This document shows, piece after piece, positions 18,749-26,237 of a stretch of DNA of 64,000 bases. Source of the DNA: Vibrio sp. B1FLJ16. GTDB taxonomy: Bacteria > Pseudomonadota > Gammaproteobacteria > Enterobacterales > Vibrionaceae. Position numbers and translations under genes: made by a program. The notes under the pieces were generated by a model. That model was not told the origin of the DNA and did not search any database. It was given only the letters and a program-made list of their open reading frames with translations. The DNA is taken from contig NZ_HG992749.1 of NCBI RefSeq assembly GCF_905175385.1, positions 1,736,001 to 1,800,000 on the forward strand. The letters run 5' to 3'. Position 1 is the first letter of the stretch, and each line of letters begins with the position of its first letter.

Positions 18749-19036
18749 TTACACGTCATCTTCAGACAATATTTGGCGACAATTACGAACTGTTAGTACG
18801 CGAATTTCATGACTTAAACTGTAGATAATACGATAGTGACCAAAGATGATTTCGCGATAGTTCGTATGGGGCATTTCAGGAACAAAGCGCCCCATTTCAG
18901 GCATACTTCCAAGGAGTTCAGTTTTATCAAAAACTTCATTTACCCACTTTTCTGCCGCAGATGGATTATCCAAAGAAATAAACTCCGCTGCATCGCCTAG
19001 CTTTTGAAGCGCTAAAGGAGACCAAACTACTTTCAT
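18749..19036 (-). CDS. ParE/RelE-family toxin (cassette 15)
   Basis: A 95-residue toxin of the RelE/ParE superfamily: WSPLALQKLGDAAEFIS at the start, then PEMGRFVPE and the strand pair NYREIIFGHYRIIYSLS, ending in ILTVRNCRQIL-like VLTVRNCRQIL. ParE members poison DNA gyrase and RelE members cleave ribosome-bound mRNA; the PEMGRFVPEM..NYREIIFGHYRIIY pattern is nearer to ParE, but the target is an inference. Its start overlaps the end of the antitoxin gene (ATGA), so synthesis is coupled. Located at the distal end of the integron. Confidence 0.88.
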   Translation of the reverse strand: MKVVWSPLALQKLGDAAEFISLDNPSAAEKWVNEVFDKTELLGSMPEMGRFVPEMPHTNYREIIFGHYRIIYSLSHEIRVLTVRNCRQILSEDDV

Positions 19037-19314
19037 TTCTTAATGCGTCCCAATACTTGAGCGCGAGCATCAGCATTGGAAACACCAAGACCTGAAGCTA
19101 ATTGAGCTTCAGCTGTACGCATTTCTTCTAGTAACTCAATTTTCTCTTGCATTGCTTCATACTCTGCAACGTCAAGAACAACAGCAACACCTTTACCACG
19201 TTGTGTAATGACCAATGGACGGCGAGTCTCATTGATTTGTTTTATGTAAGAAGCTACACCTGCACGAAATTCAGATAACGGCTGAATATCTTGATCGAAA
19301 TGAATACGACTCAT
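19033..19314 (-). CDS. Phd/YefM-family antitoxin (cassette 15)
   Basis: A 93-residue antitoxin. The amino-terminal half (DQDIQPLSEFRAGVASYIKQI then RPLVITQRGKGVAVVLDVAEYEAM) is the Phd/YefM DNA-binding and dimerisation fold; the carboxyl part (residues about 60-93) should wrap the toxin. Start: ATG at 19314 with GGAG eight bases upstream; four further in-frame codons to 19326 begin with TTG. It overlaps the toxin by four bases and is likely to autorepress the pair from a promoter within the cassette, since toxin-antitoxin cassettes usually carry their own. Confidence 0.9.
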   Translation of the reverse strand: MSRIHFDQDIQPLSEFRAGVASYIKQINETRRPLVITQRGKGVAVVLDVAEYEAMQEKIELLEEMRTAEAQLASGLGVSNADARAQVLGRIKK

Positions 19315-19394
19315 ATTGAACTCCAACTAGTACAAAATAACGTACAAATAATAGTTCAACCAACCGTTTTGAGCAAGAGGTTGATTCTGTGTTA

Positions 19395-19514
19395 TAACGC
19401 CCAATTAACGTGTGAGCAACGCATGCACTGAACTTGAACAATGCACCGTAAACACTAAACTCAACCCGAAGTGAAAGCGCCAAGCGTTGCGAATCACTGT
19501 TGAATTGTTTGTTA
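19395..19514 (-). repeat. attC of cassette 14
   Basis: A 120-base VCR-like site, TAACGCCCAATTAACG to TTGTTTGTTA. It is nearly identical to the attC at 28130, including the unusual AACGTG/CACTGTT arm. Confidence 0.93.
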
Positions 19515-20213
19515 TGGCGCAGTTTCAGATAGCCCTAGTTTCTCTTTAGCTAACTTAAGAAAGTCTTGACGAGATAACTCTCGGTCTTGTTTACCAAGAT
19601 TCAAGTGCTCCCCAGCACCATCAAAGAGACCAAAGAAATTTGCATCTGTCATACCTGTTTCGAGAGTAAACATTGCTATTGGTTTATTTGTGGTCTTACT
19701 TATAAGGGCTACAACCTGTAAATAAAATAACGGGTGTTCTCCATCGCCGCCAAACTTTTTGAATAATGAAGGAACATTCTCTACTTGGATTAAGATTGTT
19801 CCATCATATTCTTGCATTGCAACAGGCTGAGCGGACATGATATCTGGCATATTAGGGGTAAACTCGAACCCTTTATTTTCTGCATCAATATCTATTCCCA
19901 ACCACTCATTTGCTTTGTCAGTAAACCGTTGAACCAAAGCCTGTTCCACAAGACCTTTCGACAACCAATCTTGTTGAACAAACTTTGTTTGATTTAGGAT
20001 CTCTAGCGCTTTGTTTTTGTCTCTTTTGAGGTAACCAGATACTACGAGATAAGACACATAGAGCGCTCCCTCATATTCGTTGTACTTCTGTTGCCAAGCA
20101 ATATCCAATACATTCAGGGTTTTCATAACTCCCGCTTCCTCTAGATCAAATCCAAATGCGGGCAGCAACGCTGACACCTTTCCGTTGTATTTTTTTCTTC
20201 GATTAAAAAACAT
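19512..20213 (-). CDS. Hypothetical protein, 233 residues (cassette 14)
   Basis: No family was recognised. The protein is soluble, with a helical amino-terminal half (KTLNVLDIAWQQKYNEYEGA, then KNKALEILNQTKFVQQDWLSKG) that resembles a tetratricopeptide-like or Sel1-like helical pair, and a carboxyl half rich in strands (DGTILIQVENVPSLFKKFGG, HPLFYLQVVALISK, IAMFTLETG). Start: ATG 20213 preceded by AGAGGGA. The TAA stop is formed by the first bases of the attC. It is a typical cassette gene of unknown role. Confidence 0.75.
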   Translation of the reverse strand: MFFNRRKKYNGKVSALLPAFGFDLEEAGVMKTLNVLDIAWQQKYNEYEGALYVSYLVVSGYLKRDKNKALEILNQTKFVQQDWLSKGLVEQALVQRFTDKANEWLGIDIDAENKGFEFTPNMPDIMSAQPVAMQEYDGTILIQVENVPSLFKKFGGDGEHPLFYLQVVALISKTTNKPIAMFTLETGMTDANFFGLFDGAGEHLNLGKQDRELSRQDFLKLAKEKLGLSETAP

Positions 20214-20247
20214 AGTTCCCTCTATAGTTCATTTTTGATCAGAGCCA

Positions 20248-20367
20248 TAACGCCCTGTTAAGGGGTGAGCAACGCAATACCAAAGCCGCCGCATACCACC
20301 TTAATCACTTAAACCAACGCACAGTAAAAATGCCACGCGTTGCGAATCCCTCTTGAACAGTTTGTTA
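20248..20367 (-). repeat. attC of cassette 13
   Basis: A 120-base site starting TAACGCCCTGTTAAGG and ending AACAGTTTGTTA. It is nearly identical to the sites at 27349 and 28629. Confidence 0.93.
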
Positions 20368-20374
20368 GGTATTT

Positions 20375-21034
20375 CTATTTCGGTGTGCCAACACCATATA
20401 GCCTTGCTACACCTTTGACTGATTTAACTAGATACATAATCAATACCCACAAACGTGATCCCCCGTTTGACATTACACTATCCTTTGCTTCTACTTGTGC
20501 CATCAGCTTAAGTGCTTTTCTATTTGGAAACAGCACTGCCTTACAATAGGCATTTATCAGCAATGTAAGTTTAAGTAACTTAACAACTTGTTTCAGGCTT
20601 ATATCTAATGGATTACCCCATCTATCAATGATATATCCGTCCTTCTTCATCGCCATAACTTCTGATTTAGGAGGATACAATATTGCAAATACATCACCTG
20701 ATATTGTTTGAGAAAACACCAACCTAGCTTGCTGTTCACTTAACACCCTTGTTCTACCTTTCACTGGAACTACTGCACGTATACCAAATACTGGTAAATG
20801 CCCAAGGGATAAAAAAATGGAATCAGACCAGATTTCATTTTCCTGAGCTTCGTAGTATGTTTTCCAGTTTTCACTAAGCACTTCTAGATCAACCCCTACA
20901 GCTCCGTAATCTTGGATAGACTCGGAGTAACTGTCGACAGCTTCTCTGACTAAAGGGAGCAAATGATATTTAAAGTTGACTCTCTTAAAGTAATTATCGA
21001 GCGCAATCTTATTAATTTTATCAATTACTTTCAT
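20375..21034 (-). CDS. Hypothetical protein, 219 residues (cassette 13)
   Basis: No family was recognised. The amino-terminal part is helical (IDKINKIALDNYFKRVNFKY), the middle is strand-rich (IFLSLGHLPVFGIRAVVPVKG then GDVFAILYPPKSEVMAMKK) and a WGNPLDISLKQVVKLLKLTLLINAY segment follows. A hydrophobic stretch near the carboxyl end (SRLWVLIMYLVKSVKGV, about residues 193-209) may be membrane-associated or amphipathic. It is AT-rich with the integron's usual base composition. No function is proposed. Confidence 0.7.
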   Translation of the reverse strand: MKVIDKINKIALDNYFKRVNFKYHLLPLVREAVDSYSESIQDYGAVGVDLEVLSENWKTYYEAQENEIWSDSIFLSLGHLPVFGIRAVVPVKGRTRVLSEQQARLVFSQTISGDVFAILYPPKSEVMAMKKDGYIIDRWGNPLDISLKQVVKLLKLTLLINAYCKAVLFPNRKALKLMAQVEAKDSVMSNGGSRLWVLIMYLVKSVKGVARLYGVGTPK

Positions 21035-21058
21035 TCAACTCTTTCTCAATGAAATACC

Positions 21059-21178
21059 TAACGCCCGCTTAAGTGGTGAGCAACGCTAACACAATACTCA
21101 ATTATTGCACCGTAAACACAAAAGCTAAGTCAAACCAACACCGCCAAGCGTTGCGAATCCGTCTTAAAGCGTTTGTTA
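21059..21178 (-). repeat. attC of cassette 12
   Basis: A 120-base site, TAACGCCCGCTTAAGTGG to AAAGCGTTTGTTA, with the arms CGCTTAAG and CTTAAAGCG complementary. Confidence 0.93.
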
Positions 21179-21198
21179 GCAGTTTTTTCTACAACAGA

Positions 21199-21830
21199 TT
21201 ATGCTTTTATTGCATACAACGTTATGTGGTTTGAAGTATCACGTTCGTAGACTCTGACATTGAGCACTTGAAACCCCGCTTGCTCTAGTTCAATGACTAA
21301 ACCACTTTGAGAGGCAATGTGACGATATGGACTGCTATCCCTATAAGTTTCATAGCTATTTTCATCTTTAGAACACAAGCTACTGACAAAAAAAACACCA
21401 CTTTCAGATAAATTACGGTAAACATGATCCAAGAATATGCTCGATCTGCGCCGATAATGCAATGTAAGCAATTGCCATCAATCACTACATCATAACGTTC
21501 TGGAAGTTGAAAAGACTCTACCGTTAGGTCAGCAGTGTAATATTTACCCTCAATTCCTGTTGCTTTAGCCTTTTCCTTTGCCCACGCAATTGCTGTTGGC
21601 GAGATATCAATACCTGTTACCTCAAAACCCAACTTCTGAAAAGCTCGGCAATGATGCCCTTCACCACACCCTAATTCGAGCAGCTTACCTTGTTTTGGTC
21701 GATCACATAGATCTAGAAAACGCTCCACTATAACTGCTTTAGACATTCGCTCGTTACCACCCCAACCTTCCCAGCCAGCTTGGCGAGCTTCAACATACAT
21801 GGATTCATGCACGTGATAATTTGGTTTCAT
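21199..21830 (-). pseudogene. SAM-dependent methyltransferase broken by a frameshift (cassette 12)
   Basis: Two overlapping frames together make one class I methyltransferase of about 210 residues. The first, from ATG 21830, holds motif I (LLELGCGEGHHCRAF), the acidic loop GIDISPTAIAWAKEK and YDVVIDGNCLHCIIGADR. The second continues SIFLDHVYRNLSESGVFFVSSLC and ends at 21199 with FQVLNVRVYERDTSNHITLYA. The frames meet near 21439-21443, where one base seems to be missing (GATCG-AGCATA). Read as found, the product would stop at 21297 with a nonsense tail. Either a true pseudogene or a sequencing error. Confidence 0.85.
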
Positions 21831-21846
21831 ATTCATCCTTGACTGC

Positions 21847-21969
21847 TAACGCCCAATTAAGGGGTGAACAACGCTACCACCCACACCTAAAGCATTGTGC
21901 CATAAACACTAAATTTGAAGTAGAAGCAAAAGTGCCAAGCGTTGTGAATCCCTCTTAAATTGCTTGTTA
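21847..21969 (-). repeat. attC of cassette 11
   Basis: A 123-base site, TAACGCCCAATTAAGG to AAATTGCTTGTTA. The inner stem shows AACAACGC paired with GCGTTGT, a compensated change from GCAACGC/GCGTTGC. Confidence 0.93.
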
Positions 21970-22938
21970 GCTCTTCTTCCTCAATTCGTCGATTGACTTA
22001 CCTTTGAGCTCAGGTGCTTCTACGATACTGTCAGCAGAAAACGCCATGGGTACGACTTTATCTCTCAAAAGTATGTGACTACTTAAATCTATGATATCGG
22101 ACCTAACAGCACCATAAGGCCAATGCTGCTCAAATGGCAGTGGCATTGTTATTGATGGAATTTTGTTACCATTCAACAAGGCATCTAAACTTGATGGTAA
22201 GATTAACTGAAACACTACGTTGCCAAATCCGACAACGAGAAGATAATTTGGTTTAATACTGACTAGATCTCGTTTTTTTAGAACCAATACAACTAACTTG
22301 CGATTTGGTCTTGGACCGGGAACAAAAGACTGAGTTAAAAGTAACGGATTCAAGAACTTTACACTATGGTCTTCAGTTAGTATCCATCGAATAGTATGCT
22401 TAAAGTTATCCAGTTCACCTTCTTCTATAACAGAAAGTCCAATTTTCACTAAACACTTATAGACTGCAGCTGGTATATGAGGCTCAATTTCAAACTTATA
22501 CGTTAGAGTTTTATTTTCCACATCAATGCACGTCAGTTCGCTGTCCTCGGGAGACACAATTATCGACTTATCTCCTGGCTTGAAGTCAAACCGTGTTCTT
22601 TTATCTTTCGATTTATTTGAAGGTACCTTTTTCTTGCCCTTTATCTGCGCAGAAGTTCGATAAGGCTTTGTATATTTGTCTAGATGATCCTCTAAGTTGT
22701 TAGAGAAAAATTCGTTACACGCGTCACATTCATTACGAAGTATAAGTTGCTTATTGCCTAAGAATTCTGGAACAGCATGAGCAATTGTTCTAAATGTAAC
22801 GTCTGGTTCACTTTGGCCACAAAATCGACATGGAAGGCCTTTGTCTCCAATATATTGATTTCGACCACCTCCTAGGAACTTATTACACAAAATGTCATAG
22901 TTCTTGTCGAAATAATCCAATCTTTCATCAAAATTCAT
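21967..22938 (-). CDS. HNH endonuclease-like protein, 323 residues (cassette 11)
   Basis: The amino-terminal region holds two CxxC pairs around a histidine: CRFC (37-40), TIAHAVPEFLGN with His54, and NECDACNEFF (C71, C74, N75). This C..C-AH..PE.LGN-C..CN spacing is that of HNH_5-type nuclease domains, in which the cysteines bind structural zinc and AH supplies the catalytic histidine. The carboxyl 200 residues are not recognised and may bind DNA or a partner. The TAA stop is formed by the attC. Start: ATG 22938 with GGAG upstream. Nuclease activity and any role in phage defence are inference. Confidence 0.72.
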   Translation of the reverse strand: MNFDERLDYFDKNYDILCNKFLGGGRNQYIGDKGLPCRFCGQSEPDVTFRTIAHAVPEFLGNKQLILRNECDACNEFFSNNLEDHLDKYTKPYRTSAQIKGKKKVPSNKSKDKRTRFDFKPGDKSIIVSPEDSELTCIDVENKTLTYKFEIEPHIPAAVYKCLVKIGLSVIEEGELDNFKHTIRWILTEDHSVKFLNPLLLTQSFVPGPRPNRKLVVLVLKKRDLVSIKPNYLLVVGFGNVVFQLILPSSLDALLNGNKIPSITMPLPFEQHWPYGAVRSDIIDLSSHILLRDKVVPMAFSADSIVEAPELKGKSIDELRKKS

Positions 22939-22958
22939 TATTTACTCCAAATGAGAGC

Positions 22959-23081
22959 TAACGCCGCGTTAAGGGGCAGAAACGCGCCACCACCAAACTT
23001 CAATTTACCACCGTAAACACAAATACCAAGACTTAAGCCAAACTCGCCACGCGTTGACTGTCCCTCTTGAACGCTTTGTTA
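22959..23081 (-). repeat. attC of cassette 10
   Basis: A 123-base site, TAACGCCGCGTTAAGG to AACGCTTTGTTA. The inner arms diverge from the others (GGGGCAGAAACGCG with CGCGTTGACTGTCCC) but remain complementary. Confidence 0.92.
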
Positions 23082-23084
23082 TGT

Positions 23085-23468
23085 TTATTTTTCATACAAC
23101 TCTAAAGGTAAACCATCTGGGTCTTTGAAAAACGTGAATTTTTTACCTGTAAATTCGTCAATGCGGATAGGCTCAACATACACACCATGCGAACGTAGAT
23201 AATTTGCTGTGGACTCAACGGAGCTAACAACAAAGGCTAAGTGCCTAAGACTTTGTGCTTCTGGGCTACTAGGTCTTGGTGATGATGGAAAAGAGAAGAG
23301 CTCTATTTGCTCGCCATTTGGTAATGCTAGGTCTAACTTGTATGAATTTCGATGTTCTCGATAATTTTCCGCAATGATCTTTAAGCCTAGGGTTTCCGTG
23401 TAGAATGCTTTAGATCTAAGATAATCAGAGCAAATTATGGCTACATGGTGGATTCTTTCTAGGATCAT
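23085..23468 (-). CDS. VOC family protein, glyoxalase I-like (cassette 10)
   Basis: A 127-residue vicinal oxygen chelate protein with two beta-alpha-beta-beta-beta modules. The first begins IHHVAIICSDYLRSKAFYTETLGL (metal-binding His7/His8 region) and ends NGEQIELFSF (Glu ligand); the second begins LRHLAFVVSSVESTANYL (His) and ends FFKDPDGLPLELYE (Glu). All four metal ligands appear present, as in YaeR/GloA2-type proteins. Probable substrates are glutathione or small-thiol adducts or an antibiotic such as fosfomycin or bleomycin, but none can be assigned. Start: ATG 23468 with GGAGAG. Confidence 0.88.
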   Translation of the reverse strand: MILERIHHVAIICSDYLRSKAFYTETLGLKIIAENYREHRNSYKLDLALPNGEQIELFSFPSSPRPSSPEAQSLRHLAFVVSSVESTANYLRSHGVYVEPIRIDEFTGKKFTFFKDPDGLPLELYEK

Positions 23469-23503
23469 TAAACTCTCCTGCTAGTCAAATTGTGCAATAA
23501 ACA

Positions 23504-23594
23504 TAACGCCGCATTAAGGTGTGAGCGGCGCTTGGCTATACTTGAGCGAAGCGAAAGCGCCAAGCGTTGCGAATCACTCTTAAATGCTTTGTTA
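23504..23594 (-). repeat. attC of cassette 9 (short, 91 bases)
   Basis: The arms match the rest of the array (TAACGCCGCATTAAGGTG and CACTCTTAAATGCTTTGTTA) but the apical part is about 30 bases shorter, with GCGCTTGGC pairing directly with GCCAAGCG over a small loop. Confidence 0.92.
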
Positions 23595-23604
23595 GCAGTA
23601 TTTT

Positions 23605-24486
23605 TTAACGTCTGCGCTGTATTATCGTACGAATAAAAGCCGCCGACATATGAAGCGCAAGCTCTGCATCATACTCGAGCACCTTTGACTCTTTATCACT
23701 TCCATGTCTGACTGCAGGCTCTGAATTTGTATATGCATAAAATTTTTCAAAGACTGTAATTAGCATTGGTGAAATCATTTGCTCTTTTTTCATCGATTTC
23801 AGAGCATCACCCAACGTTGCTGTTTTTGGATACAATGCCTTACACACGCTTTCTACAGCACTTACTGATTCTTTTATTGAATTTTCAGGATCTGTTGATG
23901 GGCTAAGGATATAAGCTCTAGCCTTAGCATAGTGTTTTCTTGCTGGCTCAAATTGGTCTTTTAGCTGGCTATCCGTTTGCTGAACTCTGATTTCTAGATC
24001 TTTTGGTAAAGAGCTTTCTAGGCAACCCGATTCACTAAGTTTCCATTGCACTTTATGCTGAGAGAACAAGTCATTCACTTTCTGCCGATATGATGCATAC
24101 ATAAATGACTCAAAGTCGTTGCTGCTCAGTATATCAGAGTACAAGTATTCATTAGCTTTGATTAATTCACCTATGATCTCAACGGCATCATAGAATTGAT
24201 ACCACTCCAAAGCACCTATCCTAAATTTTAGAGCGTCCCAACACGTCCAAGAATCATAGTCTTCTTGGTCTGTTTCCTGACCATTTTCAGCACAAAGACG
24301 CTCTATGAGAGACTTAACTCCTAAGGGCTTTTGTTCATTATTGCTAACGCGACTATCGCCATCTACGTACAGCAATGGCTCTAACACCTTAAGAAAAAAC
24401 ATATTCTTCAGCCATTTGGGCGCATCTCGACTGATAGGCTCATTCTTGTATTCCGGGTCAAACCCAAATCTATGTGAGAACTTCAT
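23605..24486 (-). CDS. AbiJ/HEPN-like protein (cassette 9)
   Basis: A 293-residue protein with two parts. Residues 1-160 are unrecognised. Residues about 175-293 (HYAKARAYILSPSTDPENSIKESVSAVESVCKALYP, then TLGDALKSMKKE, FEKFYAYTNSEPAVRHG) follow the layout of carboxyl-terminal domains of AbiJ-like and other abortive-infection proteins: a helical, HEPN-like region with an SAVES helix and a final RHG motif (R260-H261). HEPN-type domains are often RNases of phage-defence or toxin systems. Start: ATG 24486 with GAGGAAACA. The family call is from pattern memory and not certain. Confidence 0.6.
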   Translation of the reverse strand: MKFSHRFGFDPEYKNEPISRDAPKWLKNMFFLKVLEPLLYVDGDSRVSNNEQKPLGVKSLIERLCAENGQETDQEDYDSWTCWDALKFRIGALEWYQFYDAVEIIGELIKANEYLYSDILSSNDFESFMYASYRQKVNDLFSQHKVQWKLSESGCLESSLPKDLEIRVQQTDSQLKDQFEPARKHYAKARAYILSPSTDPENSIKESVSAVESVCKALYPKTATLGDALKSMKKEQMISPMLITVFEKFYAYTNSEPAVRHGSDKESKVLEYDAELALHMSAAFIRTIIQRRR

Positions 24487-24505
24487 TGTTTCCTCTTAAT
24501 ACTGC

Positions 24506-24625
24506 TAACGCCCAATTAAGGTGTGAAGCACGCAACCACGACATTTAATTTGACCACCGTAAACACTGAGCTAAACCCAAGCCAAAAGTGCCAAGCGTGC
24601 TGAATCACTCTTAAATTGTTTGTTA
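24506..24625 (-). repeat. attC of cassette 8
   Basis: A 120-base site, TAACGCCCAATTAAGGTGTG to AAATTGTTTGTTA. Its AAGCACGC/GCGTGCTGAATC inner stem is shared with the site at 26115. Confidence 0.93.
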
Positions 24626-25483
24626 TGCGTCAAATGCTATGCACCATTGTAAGCCCGTGATATCTCGTACTAGTTTCAATTGCAAGATACTATTTAGTAT
24701 AGGGTATTGTTTAATGTTTCTCTCAACAAACGGTTCATACAATGCTACGAATGCCCGGTTTAGCTCGGTCTTCATAATCACACTCACTACATTTTCAACA
24801 AACTCATGTAGCTGCTCTTCTGTATTTTCTGTATTTGTATCTAACCGTGCTAGGTGCTCTAGCAAGTCGAAGCTCTCCAGCTTTTCTGGCTCACTACATG
24901 CTATTGAATATAAGCCCGATTTTATATAAGTATTTTTATGGTGACCTTTAAGTTCCTCTGCAGGTCGAAAGTTTGTCGATTTTATAATTTTTCTTAGTTG
25001 CTTTGTTTTCACTAACTCATCCACATCATTTATCGCTGGAGAAGCATATAAAATGAGAGCCTTACCTTTGAGTGTTTGGCTTAACTCTTCAAGCATAAGT
25101 TGCTGTTTCTGATAAATATCATACCTATAATAAGGTTGAGACCAATGTTTCCACTCACCACCCAAATGGCTTGCTATATATTCTGGCTTTTTATATTGAA
25201 ATAAAATATTAGTTTTAATATTTGGCAGATTTTTAATTTCATGTCCCATGTACTTTTCCATGATGCCAGCCATTTCTGAAAATTCTACACCTTCAAATGG
25301 TAAGCTAAAAATAAATGGGTGCCCTAACCTCCACCATAGTCGTCGATTTTTTGAAAAGGCAGCAGAGTCAGCGCCAATACTACCTTCCTGAACTTGTCCA
25401 AAAGGAAAGTAAACTGAAGTACATGAATCTAGTTCATTATTGAAGTAACTTTCAAAAGTTTTTTCTTCGTAATTTACTCGCAT
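24623..25483 (-). CDS. Hypothetical protein, 286 residues (cassette 8)
   Basis: No family was recognised. The protein is soluble and mixed alpha/beta: an amino-terminal acidic strand region (NYEEKTFESYFNNELDSCTS), an aromatic stretch NRRLWWRLGHPFIFSLPFEG, then SQPYYRYDIYQKQQLMLEEL, a strand KGKALILYASPA, and a long charged helical carboxyl half with NTENTEEQLHEFVENVVSVI. The strand LILYASPAINDVDEL and the basic segment KSTNFRPAEELKGHHKNTYIKSG may form a binding site. Its TAA stop comes from the attC. No function is proposed. Confidence 0.72.
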   Translation of the reverse strand: MRVNYEEKTFESYFNNELDSCTSVYFPFGQVQEGSIGADSAAFSKNRRLWWRLGHPFIFSLPFEGVEFSEMAGIMEKYMGHEIKNLPNIKTNILFQYKKPEYIASHLGGEWKHWSQPYYRYDIYQKQQLMLEELSQTLKGKALILYASPAINDVDELVKTKQLRKIIKSTNFRPAEELKGHHKNTYIKSGLYSIACSEPEKLESFDLLEHLARLDTNTENTEEQLHEFVENVVSVIMKTELNRAFVALYEPFVERNIKQYPILNSILQLKLVRDITGLQWCIAFDA

Positions 25484-25510
25484 ATTATTCCTAAATTTCT
25501 GAATGACGCA

Positions 25511-25633
25511 TAACGCCGCGTTAAGTAGTGAGCAACGCCACCACAGAACCTAAACTATTGTGCCATAAACACTTAAGCTAAACTTTGAACTGAAACCGCC
25601 ATGCGTTGGGAATCTACCTTAAACGCTTTGTTA
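25511..25633 (-). repeat. attC of cassette 7
   Basis: A 123-base site, TAACGCCGCGTTAAGTAG to CTACCTTAAACGCTTTGTTA. The TAG/CTA change relative to TGG/CC in related sites keeps pairing. Confidence 0.93.
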
Positions 25634-25636
25634 TAT

Positions 25637-26098
25637 TTATTTTTCTCGAACCATTTGTGGGTATCCACTTTGGGCTACTTCATACACACGAAATCCAAAC
25701 TTTTCATACAATTTTATCGCTGAGGTATTCTGAGGATGCACACCAAGCCTTAAACCCGAGACTGAGTTTTCAACCAAGTGTTGCATCAAAGAAGAAGCTA
25801 CGCCTAAACCTCGATATTCCGGATGCACAGCAATCGCAATTTCAGGGTAGTCAGCATATTTTTGAGTTTGGCTAGATTTGTGGCGTAATTGGATTAAACC
25901 CACCGGCTTGTCTTCAGATGAAAAAGCAAAGAAACCAAGGTCACCATCCTTGCCCCAGTTTGCATAATACTCTTTGATATGAGGAATATCCAAAATATCA
26001 GGCTTATGGTTTGGCTCATTATCAGGAGTCCAAAGAGCTATCAATAGAAACTCTTTCTGTAATTCTACATCCGATTCTTTAACTACTTGAAATCGCAT
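25637..26098 (-). CDS. GNAT family N-acetyltransferase (cassette 7)
   Basis: A 153-residue acetyltransferase. Motif A, which binds acetyl-CoA, is VHPEYRGLGVASSLMQHL (R/Q-x-x-G-x-G/A pattern, about residues 92-109), followed by the GNAT motif B segment NTSAIKLYEKFGFRVYEV. The amino-terminal half (RFQVVKESDVEL... SEDKPVGLIQLRH) is a normal GNAT substrate half. The acceptor could be an amino acid, polyamine, antibiotic or protein; nothing in the sequence decides. GNAT genes are very common integron cassettes. The ORF on the other strand is a shadow. Confidence 0.9.
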   Translation of the reverse strand: MRFQVVKESDVELQKEFLLIALWTPDNEPNHKPDILDIPHIKEYYANWGKDGDLGFFAFSSEDKPVGLIQLRHKSSQTQKYADYPEIAIAVHPEYRGLGVASSLMQHLVENSVSGLRLGVHPQNTSAIKLYEKFGFRVYEVAQSGYPQMVREK

Positions 26099-26114
26099 AA
26101 CTTACCTATAAATA

Positions 26115-26234
26115 TAACGCCCAATTAAGGTGTGAAGCACGCAACCACGACACTCAATTTAACCACCGTAATCACCAAACTTAACCCAAACTAAAAATGC
26201 CAAGCGTGCTGAATCACTCTTAAATTGATTGTTA
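26115..26234 (-). repeat. attC of cassette 6
   Basis: A 120-base site, TAACGCCCAATTAAGG to AAATTGATTGTTA; the last arm has GATT where others have GTTT. Confidence 0.93.
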
Positions 26235-26237
26235 GCC

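Noticed and set aside
19271..19483. A 70-residue minus-strand frame between cassettes 14 and 15
   Set aside because: It is a translation of the attC at 19395 and the antitoxin upstream region, without a start site of its own.
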